Positions 17,915 through 26,728 of a DNA stretch of 64,000 bases are shown here, piece after piece. Below the pieces are notes generated by a model. That model did no database searches and was not told the origin of the DNA. It saw only the letters and a list, made by a program, of their open reading frames with translations. The DNA comes from an uncultured Paracoccaceae bacterium (lineage in GTDB: Bacteria; Pseudomonadota; Alphaproteobacteria; Rhodobacterales; Rhodobacteraceae). Made by a program: the position numbers and the translations under genes. The stretch lies in NCBI GenBank assembly GCA_947503175.1, contig CANNCO010000001.1:1054001-1118000 (forward strand). Direction: 5' to 3'. Position 1 is the first letter of the stretch. Every line of letters starts with the position of its first letter.

Positions 17915-19276
17915 ATGAGCGAGCTTCACATCATAGGCGGCGGCATGGCCGGGTCAGAAGCGGCATGGCAGGCCGCGAATGCGGGCCTGTCGGTCACAAT
18001 CCACGAGATGCGGCCCAAGGTCGGCACCTTTGCCCACCGCACCGGCCACCTGGCGGAAATGGTCTGTTCCAACTCGTTCCGATCCGATGACAGCGAACAG
18101 AACGCCGTGGGTCTGTTGCATTGGGAGATGCGCGCGGCAGATGGCCTTGTCATCGCCATGGCCGACAGGCATCGCCTGCCTGCGGGCGGCGCGCTGGCGG
18201 TTGACCGCGATCCCTTCGCCGAAGCTGTGACCGAAGCCCTGCACGCCCATCCCAATGTCAGCGTCAGCCATGAGGAAATCATCGAACTGCCAACCGAAGG
18301 TCAGTGGATCAGCGCCACCGGCCCGCTGACCTCGCCCGGTCTGGCAGAGGCGATTCGTGTTGCGACCGGGGCCGACCAACTGGCCTTCTTCGATGCCATC
18401 GCGCCCATCGTCTATGCCGATACCATCGACATGGATATCGCCTGGCGTCAGTCGCGCTATGACAAGGGTGAAACCGAAGACGAACGCACCGCTTACATCA
18501 ACTGCCCGATGACAAAGGCGCAGTACGAGGCGTTCATCGACGCCCTTCTGGCCTCTGACAAGACCGCCTTCAAGGAAGGTGAGACTGCCGGCTACTTCGA
18601 CGGCTGCCTGCCGATCGAGGTGATGGCCGAACGCGGACGCGAGACCCTGCGGTTCGGCCCAATGAAACCCGTGGGCCTGACAAACCCGCACGCGCCCGAA
18701 GACAAGCCCTATGCGGTCGTCCAACTGCGGCGCGACAACAAGCTGGGCACGCTCTACAACATCGTGGGCTTCCAGACAAAGATGAAGTACGGCGCACAAA
18801 CTGATGTTTTCCGAATGATTCCCGGCCTTCACGATGCCAGTTTCGCCCGGCTCGGCGGCATCCACCGCAATACATTCATCCACTCGCCAGTGCTGCTCGA
18901 CGACCAGATGCGCCTGAAATCGCAACCCAATATCCGCTTCGCCGGTCAGATCACCGGGGTCGAGGGCTATGTGGAATCGGCGGCCATGGGGATGCTGGCG
19001 GGCCGTCTGGCTGCGGCAGAGGCAATGGGGCGGACCCTACCCTCCGTCCCCGAGACAACCGCCACCGGCGCGCTTGTCACCCACATCACCGGCGGCGCCG
19101 AGGCCAAGACGTTTCAGCCGATGAACGTGAATTTCGGACTGTTCCCGCCTGTCGACGCCAAGGGCGGGCGTCGCGGGCGCAAGGACCGCTACCGTGCCTA
19201 TACCGACCGGGCCAAGGCCGACTGGGCCGAGTGGCTCGCGGCGCAGGCTCTGGACGGCGCGCGAGGCGCGGCTTAA
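17915..19276 (+). CDS. trmFO: Methylenetetrahydrofolate-tRNA-(uracil-5-)-methyltransferase TrmFO
   Basis: This 453-residue flavoprotein makes 5-methyluridine at position 54 of tRNA, using methylenetetrahydrofolate as carbon donor and FAD as reductant. The N-terminal FAD loop is [14 protein letters not shown] (residues 6-19), followed by CSNSFRSDD, the family's active-site cysteine region. Other conserved blocks are [41 protein letters not shown] and [10 protein letters not shown]. Length is normal. Folate-type TrmFO is the usual m5U54 enzyme in alphaproteobacteria. It leads a rightward group with the methyltransferase and gluQ. Confidence 0.97.
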   Translation: MSELHIIGGGMAGSEAAWQAANAGLSVTIHEMRPKVGTFAHRTGHLAEMVCSNSFRSDDSEQNAVGLLHWEMRAADGLVIAMADRHRLPAGGALAVDRDPFAEAVTEALHAHPNVSVSHEEIIELPTEGQWISATGPLTSPGLAEAIRVATGADQLAFFDAIAPIVYADTIDMDIAWRQSRYDKGETEDERTAYINCPMTKAQYEAFIDALLASDKTAFKEGETAGYFDGCLPIEVMAERGRETLRFGPMKPVGLTNPHAPEDKPYAVVQLRRDNKLGTLYNIVGFQTKMKYGAQTDVFRMIPGLHDASFARLGGIHRNTFIHSPVLLDDQMRLKSQPNIRFAGQITGVEGYVESAAMGMLAGRLAAAEAMGRTLPSVPETTATGALVTHITGGAEAKTFQPMNVNFGLFPPVDAKGGRRGRKDRYRAYTDRAKADWAEWLAAQALDGARGAA

Positions 19277-19285
19277 CCTTCACCG

Positions 19286-19900
19286 ATGGCGGACAAGTTC
19301 CTCGACAAGGTCTATGAGGCGCGCAGCAGCGAAGAGCAGCGCGCCCTTTATGACGACTGGGCAAAGAGTTACGATGACGAGGTGGCAGAGAACGGCTATG
19401 CGACGCCGGGTCGGACGGCGGCCCTTCTGGCAGGCGTCCTGACACCGCACGATGCCCCGATCCTTGATTTCGGCTGCGGCACCGGGTTGTCGGGCGCAGC
19501 GATGGCGGGTGTCGGCTTTGCCGTGATCGACGGTGTGGATGTCTCGGACGGGATGCTCGCCACGGCGCGGGCGCGGGGCGTCTATCGCGACCTTCGGACC
19601 ATCCCCCTCGGCGCGCCGCTCGATGTTCCGGTCGGCGCCTACCGGGCGATCACCGCGGTGGGCGTCATCGGCTCGGGCGCGGCACCTTTGGATACTCTCG
19701 ACGACCTTCTCTCGCGCCTCGCAAAAGGCGGGCTGTTGGCCTTTTCCTTCAACGATCACACGCTGGAAGATCCGACCTTCGAGGAACGGGTCACCGAGCA
19801 CATTTCGGCAGGTACCGTAAGGCAGGTCGTGCACGATTACGGCGACCACCTCCCCGGCCGGGACATGAAATCCCTGATCTATATCCTTGAAAAAAAGTGA
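19286..19900 (+). CDS. Class I SAM-dependent methyltransferase
   Basis: This 204-residue Rossmann-fold methyltransferase has motif I ILDFGCGTGLSG at residues 59-70, followed by the acidic loop GVDVSDGMLATAR. The N-terminal part (YDDWAKSYDDEVAENGYATP) resembles the Williams-Beuren-region methyltransferase group. The substrate is unknown. It sits nine bases after trmFO and its end overlaps gluQ by 14 bases, so it belongs to a unit with two tRNA-modification genes. A tRNA or other small-molecule target is possible but not shown. Confidence 0.82.
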   Translation: MADKFLDKVYEARSSEEQRALYDDWAKSYDDEVAENGYATPGRTAALLAGVLTPHDAPILDFGCGTGLSGAAMAGVGFAVIDGVDVSDGMLATARARGVYRDLRTIPLGAPLDVPVGAYRAITAVGVIGSGAAPLDTLDDLLSRLAKGGLLAFSFNDHTLEDPTFEERVTEHISAGTVRQVVHDYGDHLPGRDMKSLIYILEKK

Positions 19901-20756
19901 TTTCTGCACGCGCTTCGCGCCATCGCCGACTGGCCCCCTGCATCTGGGCCATGCCTATTCGGCAATGCTCGCCCATGACGTGGCGTTGGCGCAGGGCGGA
20001 TCGTTCCTCCTCAGGATCGAAGACATCGACCAGAGCCGGGCCCGACCGGGATGGGAGGCGTTGATCTTCGAAGACCTGGCCTGGCTCGGCCTTTCATGGG
20101 AGATGCCGGTCATGCGTCAATCCGAACGTGGCGCGGCCTATGACGCTGCACTCACTTCCCTCTGGGACGGAACCCTTCTCTACCCCTGCACCTGCACCCG
20201 CGCCGATATCGCCGCCGCGCTGTCCGCCCCGCAGGAAGGCGCGGCCCTTGGCCCGGACGGCCCCGTCTATCCCGGTACCTGTCGTCACAAGGGTGATCGA
20301 TCCGGACCCCTCCCGTCGGACGCGGTCCTTCGGCTCGACATGGGCGCAGCTTTGGCCGTGATCTGCGATCTGCCCTCATGGATCGAAGAAGGGGCCGGTC
20401 CGAACGGCGAAACCGGGCGCATTGCGACCAGCCGCACCGATGCCCTCGAAGGGATCGGAGATGTCGTCCTTGCGCGGCGCGATATGGGCACGTCCTATCA
20501 CCTGTCGGTTGTCGTCGACGATACCGACCAGCAAATCACGCAAGTGGTTCGGGGACAGGATCTGTTCGACGCAACGCGCATCCATGTGGTGCTGCAACGC
20601 CTGCTCGACCTGCCCACACCCGCCTATCGCCACCACCGCCTGATCCGCGACGAGACCGGCAAGCGGCTGGCGAAACGCGACGATGCCCGCGCGATCCGCA
20701 CCTATCGGGAAGCCGGCGCGTCACCGGACGATATCCGTCAGATGGTCGGCCTCTAG
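19887..20756 (+). CDS. gluQ: Glutamyl-Q tRNA(Asp) synthetase
   Basis: This 289-residue paralogue of the GluRS catalytic domain attaches glutamate to queuosine-34 of tRNA-Asp. The HIGH-type motif is FAPSPTGPLHLGHAYS, the zinc site is CTCTRADI (two cysteines) plus the later YPGTCRH, and the KMSKS equivalent is RLAKRD. The anticodon-binding domain is absent, as in all GluQRS. The start is TTG at 19887, inside the preceding gene; no better start exists before the HIGH motif. The stop overlaps that of the convergent hisI. Confidence 0.95.
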   Translation: MKKSDFCTRFAPSPTGPLHLGHAYSAMLAHDVALAQGGSFLLRIEDIDQSRARPGWEALIFEDLAWLGLSWEMPVMRQSERGAAYDAALTSLWDGTLLYPCTCTRADIAAALSAPQEGAALGPDGPVYPGTCRHKGDRSGPLPSDAVLRLDMGAALAVICDLPSWIEEGAGPNGETGRIATSRTDALEGIGDVVLARRDMGTSYHLSVVVDDTDQQITQVVRGQDLFDATRIHVVLQRLLDLPTPAYRHHRLIRDETGKRLAKRDDARAIRTYREAGASPDDIRQMVGL

Positions 20757-21112
20757 GTCTCCGGCCCCATCAATTCGACCTCGGCCCCGTCTTCCACCGC
20801 CGTATAGAAACAGACCCGGCGGTTCGTGTGACAAGCCGGTCCGGTCTGGCGCACCTTCATCAGGATCGTATCGCGGTCGCAATCGACGCGAAACTCCACC
20901 AGTTCCTGCGTGTGGCCCGAGCTTTCGCCCTTGACCCAGAAGGCCTGTCGCGACCGCGACCAATAGGTGACCCGCCCGGTCTCAAGCGTCCGCGCCACGG
21001 CATCGGCGTTCATCCAGGCCAGCATCAGGACCTCGCCGGTCGCCGCCTCCTGTGCGATGGCGGGAATCAGCCCGTTTGCATCGTATTTCAGACCTGCCGG
21101 ATCAAATGTCAT
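20753..21112 (-). CDS. hisI: Phosphoribosyl-AMP cyclohydrolase
   Basis: This 119-residue enzyme opens the adenine ring of phosphoribosyl-AMP, the third step of histidine synthesis. The metal sites are DCDRDTIL and the cysteine motif ACHTNRRVCF; SRSRQAFWVKGESSGH is the substrate-binding block. It is the stand-alone (HisI only) form without a fused HisE. Divergent from the IscU-like gene with about 65 bases between the starts, which must hold both promoters. No other his gene is nearby. Confidence 0.96.
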   Translation of the reverse strand: MTFDPAGLKYDANGLIPAIAQEAATGEVLMLAWMNADAVARTLETGRVTYWSRSRQAFWVKGESSGHTQELVEFRVDCDRDTILMKVRQTGPACHTNRRVCFYTAVEDGAEVELMGPET

Positions 21113-21177
21113 CCCATGTCCTTTGCCTTGGCCGTTGGGATGTCCTATCTAGGCTCTTGGACCGCGAAGGAAAAGCC

Positions 21178-21627
21178 ATGGCCGAGACCGATCTGATCAA
21201 GCTCTATTCCGGCAGGATTCTGGAATTGGCCTCCGACATCCCGCGGACCGGCAGGCTCGATCAGCCGCAGGCGACGGTCACGCGGCGCTCGCCGCTATGC
21301 GGATCGAACGTCACGGTCGATATCGTGGTCGAGGGCGACAGGGTGGCGGAGTTCGCCCAGGACGTGCGCGCCTGCGCCTTGGGTCAGGCGGCGGCAAGCG
21401 TCGTGGGGGCCAATGTGATCGGACGGACGCGCAGCGAGATCGCGGTGGCCCGGGATCAGCTTGAGGCGATGCTGACGGCGGACGGGCCGGCGCCGGATGC
21501 ACCGTTTGATGACCTGCAAGTCCTTGTTCCTGCAAAGGAATTCAAGAACCGGCACAAATCGATCCTGCTTGCGCTTGAGGCCACGGGCGAGGCGATGGAC
21601 CGGGCTGCGGAATCCGCCTGCGCCTGA
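21178..21627 (+). CDS. IscU/NifU-like iron-sulfur cluster scaffold-type protein
   Basis: This 149-residue protein has the NifU-N/IscU fold signature RRSPLCGSNVTVDIVVEG then VRACALGQAAASV. Two of the three scaffold cysteines are clear (in LCGSN and RACALG). The third, near the C-terminus in IscU, is not at its usual place; the final Ser-Ala-Cys-Ala is an unlikely replacement. It may therefore be a divergent scaffold or carrier. The start ATG 21178 is preceded by AAGGAA. Its stop is directly adjacent to that of the convergent ridA. A second Fe-S protein (IscA type) is at 53970. Confidence 0.8.
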   Translation: MAETDLIKLYSGRILELASDIPRTGRLDQPQATVTRRSPLCGSNVTVDIVVEGDRVAEFAQDVRACALGQAAASVVGANVIGRTRSEIAVARDQLEAMLTADGPAPDAPFDDLQVLVPAKEFKNRHKSILLALEATGEAMDRAAESACA

Positions 21628-22014
21628 TCAGGCGACCGCGACCAGATCGATTTCAACCGATGCGCCGACGGCGAGACCGGTGACGCCGATGCAGGTGCGC
21701 GCGGGCATCCTGTCGGGATCGAAATAGCTGGAATAGACCGCGTTCATCCGGTCGAAATCGCCGAAATTCACCAGATAAACCCGAGCGAAAACAACACGTT
21801 CCAGGCCTGACCCAGCCTCGGCCAGCACTGTCTTGAGGTTTTCCATGACCTGCCGGGTCTGCGCCTCGATACCGCCTGCGACAAGACGGGTCGGGTCTTC
21901 TGGAAGCGTCGGCATCTGGCCCGTGACGAACAGGAAATCGCCGGCGCGGACGGCATGGCTGAAAGGACCGACACGCTCCGGCCCGTCGCCGAAAACGAGG
22001 TGTTCGATGTTCAT
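21628..22014 (-). CDS. ridA: RidA family enamine/imine deaminase
   Basis: This 128-residue member of the RidA/YjgF family hydrolyses 2-aminoacrylate and other imines released by threonine/serine dehydratase. FVTGQMP near residue 29 and ARTCIGVTGLAVGASVEIDL, with the conserved arginine that binds the carboxylate, are diagnostic. The protein acts as a trimer in the cytoplasm. The start ATG 22014 is preceded at 18 bases by an array of four 11-base repeats (22032-22075) that also precedes cimA, which suggests co-regulation with isoleucine synthesis. Confidence 0.93.
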   Translation of the reverse strand: MNIEHLVFGDGPERVGPFSHAVRAGDFLFVTGQMPTLPEDPTRLVAGGIEAQTRQVMENLKTVLAEAGSGLERVVFARVYLVNFGDFDRMNAVYSSYFDPDRMPARTCIGVTGLAVGASVEIDLVAVA

Positions 22015-22031
22015 GAAATGGCTCCCGGGCG

Positions 22032-22075
22032 GCTATGCGCAAACCATGCGCATATCATGTGTATGCCATGCGCAT
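22032..22075 (-). promoter_or_regulatory. Array of four 11-base direct repeats upstream of ridA
   Basis: Read on the minus strand the units are ATGCGCATGGC, ATACACATGAT, ATGCGCATGGT and TTGCGCATAGC, each exactly 11 bases, 18 bases before the ridA ATG. The same four units in the same order, with 36 of 44 positions identical, precede cimA at 38298-38341. One-helical-turn spacing is typical of operators for OmpR/PhoB-type regulators or other head-to-tail binders. A 5'-UTR role is also possible. Confidence 0.6.
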
Positions 22076-22092
22076 GATCTGCGGTAGCGCCA

Positions 22093-23190
22093 TCAGCCGG
22101 GTGTCATCCGGTAGGCCGCGCCCTGCCCCACGGACAGGAACCAGATTGACCCGTCAGGTGCCTCGCGGATGTCGCGGACGCGTTCGGTTTCGATCCCTTC
22201 GATCCGTTCGGCCTCGGTGATCCGGTCGCCCGACCGTTCAAGCCGCGAGATCAGGCCGAATTTGAGCGAGCCCACGAACAGGTCCCCTTCCCATTCCGGC
22301 CAGAGCCTGCCCGAATAGATCGCCATGCCCGACGGCGCGATGGACGGGTCCCAATAGAACAGCGGCTGTTCCATCCCCTCCTTCTCGGTGCCTTCTCCGA
22401 TCTTCCGGCCTGAATACTGCACACCGTAAGAGATCACCGGCCAGCCGTAGTTCAGGCCCGGTTCGACCCTGTTGATCTCGTCGCCGCCGCGCGCGCCGTG
22501 TTCGTTGATCCACAACTGACCATCAGCGTCGAGCGTGGCCCCTTGCGGGTTCCGGTGACCGACCGACCAAAGTTCGGGTCGCGCGCCATCCACGCCGACA
22601 AACGGATTGTCGGCGGGCACGGTCCCGTCGCGGTTGATCCGCAGGACCGATCCGTTGTGCCGCGCGAGGTCTTGTGCCGACGGATCATCGCCCCGGTCGC
22701 CTATGGTCAGAAAGAGCGTACCGTCAGGAGCCTCCACGATCCGGCTGCCGAAATGGCGGCCACCGGTTGAACCGGGCGACATGGTGAAGACCAGCCGCGT
22801 GCCTTCCAGCCGGGTTCCATCCTCGGACAGACGCCCCGCCGCGAGCGATGTGCCGACGCCGCCGTTCTGACGGGCGGCATATGACAGGAACACTTCGCGG
22901 GTCTCGGCGAAATCGCGCGGCACCATCACGTCGAGAAGCCCGCCCTGCCCGTTCGCCGCGACCCCGGGCAGGCCGGAAACCGGGTTTCGGTTTCCGTCGG
23001 CATCGAAGTGAAGGAGCGTGCCGTCGCGTTCTGTGATCAGCCAGCCGCCCGACGGCAGGAAGGCCAGCCCCCAGGGTTCCACCAGCCCGTCCGCCATTTC
23101 GGTGACGGTGACCGGACCGGACGCCGTTTCAAGCGCCTGAGCGGACAGGGGCATGGCGAAAAGAGACAGGGCTAAAAGGGCGGCGCGCAT
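22093..23190 (-). CDS. PQQ-dependent sugar (aldose) dehydrogenase, soluble periplasmic type
   Basis: This 365-residue exported six-bladed beta-propeller is of the YliI/Asd soluble glucose dehydrogenase family. It has a signal peptide (MRAALLALSLFAMPLSAQA). Family blocks are VEPWGLAFLPSGGWLITERDG, GGLLDVMV, RHFGSRIVEAPDGTLFLTIGDRG, GHRNPQGA, WINEHGARGGDEIN and DPSIAPSGMAIY. It oxidises sugar aldehydes with PQQ at the outer face of the inner membrane. ATG 23190 is preceded by GGAGAAA. Divergent from livJ across about 200 bases. No PQQ biosynthesis genes are in the window. Confidence 0.92.
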   Translation of the reverse strand: MRAALLALSLFAMPLSAQALETASGPVTVTEMADGLVEPWGLAFLPSGGWLITERDGTLLHFDADGNRNPVSGLPGVAANGQGGLLDVMVPRDFAETREVFLSYAARQNGGVGTSLAAGRLSEDGTRLEGTRLVFTMSPGSTGGRHFGSRIVEAPDGTLFLTIGDRGDDPSAQDLARHNGSVLRINRDGTVPADNPFVGVDGARPELWSVGHRNPQGATLDADGQLWINEHGARGGDEINRVEPGLNYGWPVISYGVQYSGRKIGEGTEKEGMEQPLFYWDPSIAPSGMAIYSGRLWPEWEGDLFVGSLKFGLISRLERSGDRITEAERIEGIETERVRDIREAPDGSIWFLSVGQGAAYRMTPG

Positions 23191-23388
23191 GGATATTTCT
23201 CCGTAACTGCTCGAACTGTCCACGAGATAGGGCGTTTGCCTGCACGCTTCCATCGCAGCAGGGTTCAATTCTCTGTGGTTCTGCCGTTGACGCAGGGTAA
23301 ATCCGTCCGAATCGGCCCTTTTCAATCAGTGCGGATGCAATTAACGTCCCGCGTCAGTCATGAAACAATGGCAATCAGGGAGACGACC

Positions 23389-24576
23389 ATGAAAAACCTA
23401 CTTACGGCGACCGCCGCAACTGCGTTGATGGCCGGCGCCGCGTTCGCGCAAGGCGACGAAATCAAGATCGGTGTGATCCTGGGCTTTACGGGTCCACTGG
23501 AATCGATCACCCCCGATATGGCCGCTGGCGCCGAGCTTGCCATGGCCGAAGTCAGCGAATCCGGTGCCCTTCTGGGCGGTTCGACTGTGACGCCGGTCCG
23601 CGGCGACTCGACCTGCATCGACGCCGGTGCTGCGACAGCAGCCGCAGAACGTCTGATCACGTCCGATGGCGTGAAGGCGATCATGGGCGCGGATTGCTCG
23701 GGCGTGACCGGCGCGATCCTTGCAAACGTGGCGCTGGCGAACGGCATCGTCATGATCTCGCCCTCGGCCACTTCGCCGGGTCTGTCGACCGCCGAAGATA
23801 ACGGCCTGTTCTTCCGCACCGCACCGTCGGATGCCCGACAGGGTGTCGTGATGACCGAAGTGCTGCTGGAAGAGGGCATCGACACGGTGGCCGTGTCCTA
23901 TGTCAACAACGACTATGGCAAGGGTCTGGCCGATGCGTTCCAGGCGGCCTTCGAGGCAGCCGGCGGCACGGTGACGATCTCGGCCGCGCATGAAGACCAG
24001 AAGGCCGACTATTCGGCCGAAGTCGGGGCGCTGGCGGCGGCAGGCGGTGATCGCCTTGTGGTTGCGGGCTATGTCGATGGCGGCGGGTCGGGCATCGTGC
24101 GAGCATCGATCGACTCCGGGGCGTTCGACACGTTCCACTTCCCCGACGGGATGCTGGGTCAGGCGCTGGTCGACAATTTCGGCACCGAAATCGACGGCTC
24201 GACCGGCCAGAACCCGGGCACCGACAGCCCCGGTGCTGCGCTGTTCAAGGATCTTGCGGGTGACTCGTTCGATCCGACCGGACCCTTCGCTCCGGAAAGC
24301 TATGACGCCGCGGCGCTCATCATGCTTGCGATGCAGGCTGCCGGTTCCGCCGAATCGGGCGACTTCAAGGATCACGTGATGGACGTGGCGAACACGCCGG
24401 GCGAACAGATCTTCCCCGGAGAGCTTGCCAAGGGTCTCGAGATCCTCGCGAATGGCGGTGACGTCGATTATGTCGGCGCCTCGGCGGTCGAACTGATCGG
24501 CCCCGGCGAAAGCGCGGGGAACTACCGTCAGTACGTGATCGAAGACGGCGATTACAAGACGGTCAAGTTCCGCTGA
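23389..24576 (+). CDS. livJ: Branched-chain amino acid ABC transporter substrate-binding protein
   Basis: This 395-residue periplasmic type I binding protein has signal peptide MKNLLTATAATALMAGAAFA and mature start QGDEIKIGVILGFTGPLES. Blocks IMGADCSGVTGAI and MISPSATSPGLS match the leucine/amide-type ligand site. It feeds the permease encoded downstream. The start at ATG 23389 has GGGAG 8 bases upstream; a 51-codon upstream extension lacks signal-peptide sense. An intrinsic terminator directly after the gene means binding protein mRNA is probably made in excess over the rest of the operon. Ligand identity (leucine, amides, urea) is not certain. Confidence 0.94.
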   Translation: MKNLLTATAATALMAGAAFAQGDEIKIGVILGFTGPLESITPDMAAGAELAMAEVSESGALLGGSTVTPVRGDSTCIDAGAATAAAERLITSDGVKAIMGADCSGVTGAILANVALANGIVMISPSATSPGLSTAEDNGLFFRTAPSDARQGVVMTEVLLEEGIDTVAVSYVNNDYGKGLADAFQAAFEAAGGTVTISAAHEDQKADYSAEVGALAAAGGDRLVVAGYVDGGGSGIVRASIDSGAFDTFHFPDGMLGQALVDNFGTEIDGSTGQNPGTDSPGAALFKDLAGDSFDPTGPFAPESYDAAALIMLAMQAAGSAESGDFKDHVMDVANTPGEQIFPGELAKGLEILANGGDVDYVGASAVELIGPGESAGNYRQYVIEDGDYKTVKFR

Positions 24577-24610
24577 AGCGGGCGTTCGTGACACGTAGCT
24601 GAACACATGG

Positions 24611-24641
24611 AAACACCCCGGATTAACCCCCGGGGTGTTTT
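24611..24641 (+). terminator. Intrinsic terminator after livJ
   Basis: AACACCCCGG (24612-24621) and CCGGGGTGTT (24630-24639) form a perfect 10-base stem with an eight-base loop, followed by TTTT. It lies 35 bases after the livJ stop and 60 bases before livG, so it should attenuate transcription into the ABC genes. Confidence 0.88.
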
Positions 24642-24701
24642 CGCAAGACGCGCCGATCCGGGAAGCGGGACAGACCGGGGCGCGCCTGCCGGGGACGGGA
24701 C

Positions 24702-25496
24702 ATGATCAGGGTCGAGAACCTTCACAAGCATTTTGGCGGATTCCGTGCGGTCGACGGGTCGTCTATCGAAATCGAAACGGGGTCGATCACCGGGCTGATC
24801 GGGCCCAACGGCGCGGGCAAGACGACGCTGTTCAACGTGATTGCCGGGCGTCTGCCGCCCACCTCGGGCAAGGTCTTCATGGATGGTGAGGACATCACCG
24901 GCCTGACCCCCCATGAACTGTTCCACAAGGGGCTTCTCAGGACCTTCCAGATCGCACATGAGTTCAGCTCGATGACCGTGCGCGAGAACCTGATGATGGT
25001 GCCGGGCGGACAGTCGGGTGAAACGATCTGGAACGCGTGGATCAATCGCAGGCGGATCGCCGAGGAAGAGGCGGCCTTGTTGAAGAAGGCCGATGAAGTT
25101 CTTGAATTCCTTACAATCGATCATCTGAAGGACGAAAAGGCCGGGAACCTGTCCGGCGGCCAGAAGAAGCTGCTGGAACTGGGCCGGACGATGATGGTCG
25201 ATGCGCGGATCGTGTTTCTGGACGAAGTGGGCGCGGGTGTGAACCGCACGCTTCTGAACACGATCGGCGATGCGATCATCCGGCTGAACAAGGAGCGCGG
25301 ATACACCTTCTGCATGATCGAGCATGACATGGATTTCATCGGGCGGCTCTGCGACCCGGTGATCGTGATGGCCGAAGGCAAGGTCCTGGCCCAGGGTCCG
25401 GCCACCGAGATCATGCAGAACGAGGCGGTGATCGAGGCGTATCTGGGCACCGGCCTGAAGAACAAGGTCAAGGCCGAAGCGGAGGCCGGGGCATGA
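24702..25496 (+). CDS. livG: Branched-chain amino acid ABC transporter ATP-binding protein LivG
   Basis: This 264-residue ABC ATPase has Walker A GPNGAGKTT at about residues 37-45, the family-specific insertion RTFQIAHEFSSMTVREN, signature LSGGQKKLLELGR and a Walker B ending in FLDEVGAGVN, plus the H-loop MIEHDMDF. The Walker B glutamate is followed by VGAG where most ABC proteins have PTAG, a common LivG variant. It couples ATP hydrolysis to import through LivH/LivM. It overlaps livF by four bases. Confidence 0.95.
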   Translation: MIRVENLHKHFGGFRAVDGSSIEIETGSITGLIGPNGAGKTTLFNVIAGRLPPTSGKVFMDGEDITGLTPHELFHKGLLRTFQIAHEFSSMTVRENLMMVPGGQSGETIWNAWINRRRIAEEEAALLKKADEVLEFLTIDHLKDEKAGNLSGGQKKLLELGRTMMVDARIVFLDEVGAGVNRTLLNTIGDAIIRLNKERGYTFCMIEHDMDFIGRLCDPVIVMAEGKVLAQGPATEIMQNEAVIEAYLGTGLKNKVKAEAEAGA

Positions 25497-26320
25497 GCGA
25501 CAACCCCTATCAGAACGCACGCGGCAACAAGGATCGCTCGATCGTCAATCCGCACGGACAAGGCACTTTACAGCCCGGGTCGGGCGGAACGCCGCGACCG
25601 GCCAAGGAGGGCGAGCCGTTCCTGATCGGCGAGGCGATGACCGGCGGGTATGGCAAAGGCCCGGCGATCATCCATGACTGCACGATTGCCGCCGGTCAAG
25701 GCGAGATCGCTGTGATCGTGGGGCCGAACGGCGCAGGCAAGTCGACGGCGATGAAAGCGGTCTTCGGGATGCTGAACATGCACGAAGGCTCGGTCCGGCT
25801 GGGCGGCAAGGACATCACGCATCTCAGCCCGCAGGCGCGGGTGGCCGAGGGGATGGCCTTTGTCCCGCAGACCTCGAACATCTTCACCTCGATGACCGTG
25901 GAAGAGAACCTTGAGATGGGCGCTTTCCTGCGCCGGGACGACATTCGCGCGACCATAGAACAGGTCTATGAGCTGTTCCCGATCCTGCGCGACAAGCGGT
26001 ATCAGGCGGCGGGCGAGTTATCGGGCGGGCAACGGCAGCAGGTGGCGGTCGGACGCGCCCTGATGACGAAACCGCAGGTTCTGATGCTGGATGAACCCAC
26101 AGCCGGCGTGTCGCCCATCGTGATGGACGAGCTTTTCGACCGGATCATCGAAGTGGCGCGCACCGGCATTTCGATCCTGATGGTGGAACAGAACGCCCGT
26201 CAGGCGCTGGAGATCGCCGATACGGGCTATGTGCTGGTGCAGGGTGCAAATGGGTTTACCGGGACGGGTCAGGAGCTTTTGGCCGATCCCGAAGTGCGCC
26301 GCAGCTTTCTGGGAGGATAG
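25493..26320 (+). CDS. livF: Branched-chain amino acid ABC transporter ATP-binding protein LivF
   Basis: This 275-residue ABC ATPase has Walker A GPNGAGKST near residue 78, Q-loop FVPQTSNIF, signature LSGGQRQQVAVGRAL and Walker B VLMLDEPTAGVSP. Compared with a usual LivF (about 235 residues starting a few residues before the TAGYGKG strand) it has about 45 extra residues at the N-terminus (SDNPYQNARGNKDRSIVN...), polar and glycine-rich. This extension is in the frame set by the ATGA overlap with livG, so it is probably real. Confidence 0.94.
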   Translation: MSDNPYQNARGNKDRSIVNPHGQGTLQPGSGGTPRPAKEGEPFLIGEAMTGGYGKGPAIIHDCTIAAGQGEIAVIVGPNGAGKSTAMKAVFGMLNMHEGSVRLGGKDITHLSPQARVAEGMAFVPQTSNIFTSMTVEENLEMGAFLRRDDIRATIEQVYELFPILRDKRYQAAGELSGGQRQQVAVGRALMTKPQVLMLDEPTAGVSPIVMDELFDRIIEVARTGISILMVEQNARQALEIADTGYVLVQGANGFTGTGQELLADPEVRRSFLGG

Positions 26321-26323
26321 CGC

Positions 26324-26728
26324 ATGCTGGAGGCGCAGATCGCGACCATGCTTCTGGAAGGGTTCAACCTTGGCCAACGCCCGCTTGCCTGCAGTTTTCC
26401 TCCGCCCGAGCCCACGCATTCGGCGATTACCCTGAAGGTCGTCGCGCGGCCCAGCCTGAAAGACAGTCCGGGCCATCACCGGGCAAGGATGGAAGTGAAC
26501 GACACGATCACCATGAACGCGACAGCGCAGCCTTTGGTGGCTGAGGGCACGCGGGGCGCGCTTGTGCGTGCGCAGGCCAACCGCACCACCCATTACGTGC
26601 TGGGGTTCGACGACACCGGCAAGGCCGCGCTGAGCGTGACCTGGGACGAAACCCCGCCCCGTCAGATGACGCGGACCGGGCATTGCAGGAATTTTGAGAG
26701 GTATATCCGCAGATGGTCGACTTCCTGA
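26324..26728 (+). CDS. Uncharacterised protein encoded inside the liv operon
   Basis: I do not recognise a family. The 134-codon frame starts four bases after the livF stop with a strong GGGAGG ribosome binding site and shows high GC3 codon use like its neighbours until the last dozen codons. These overlap the start of livH by 16 bases. No signal peptide or membrane helix is visible. The middle (ITLKVVARPSLKDSPGH, then ARMEVNDTITMN) and AQANRTTHYVLGFDDTGKAA look like beta-strand-rich soluble protein. Position and coupling suggest a role with, or an accident within, the transporter operon. Confidence 0.62.
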   Translation: MLEAQIATMLLEGFNLGQRPLACSFPPPEPTHSAITLKVVARPSLKDSPGHHRARMEVNDTITMNATAQPLVAEGTRGALVRAQANRTTHYVLGFDDTGKAALSVTWDETPPRQMTRTGHCRNFERYIRRWSTS

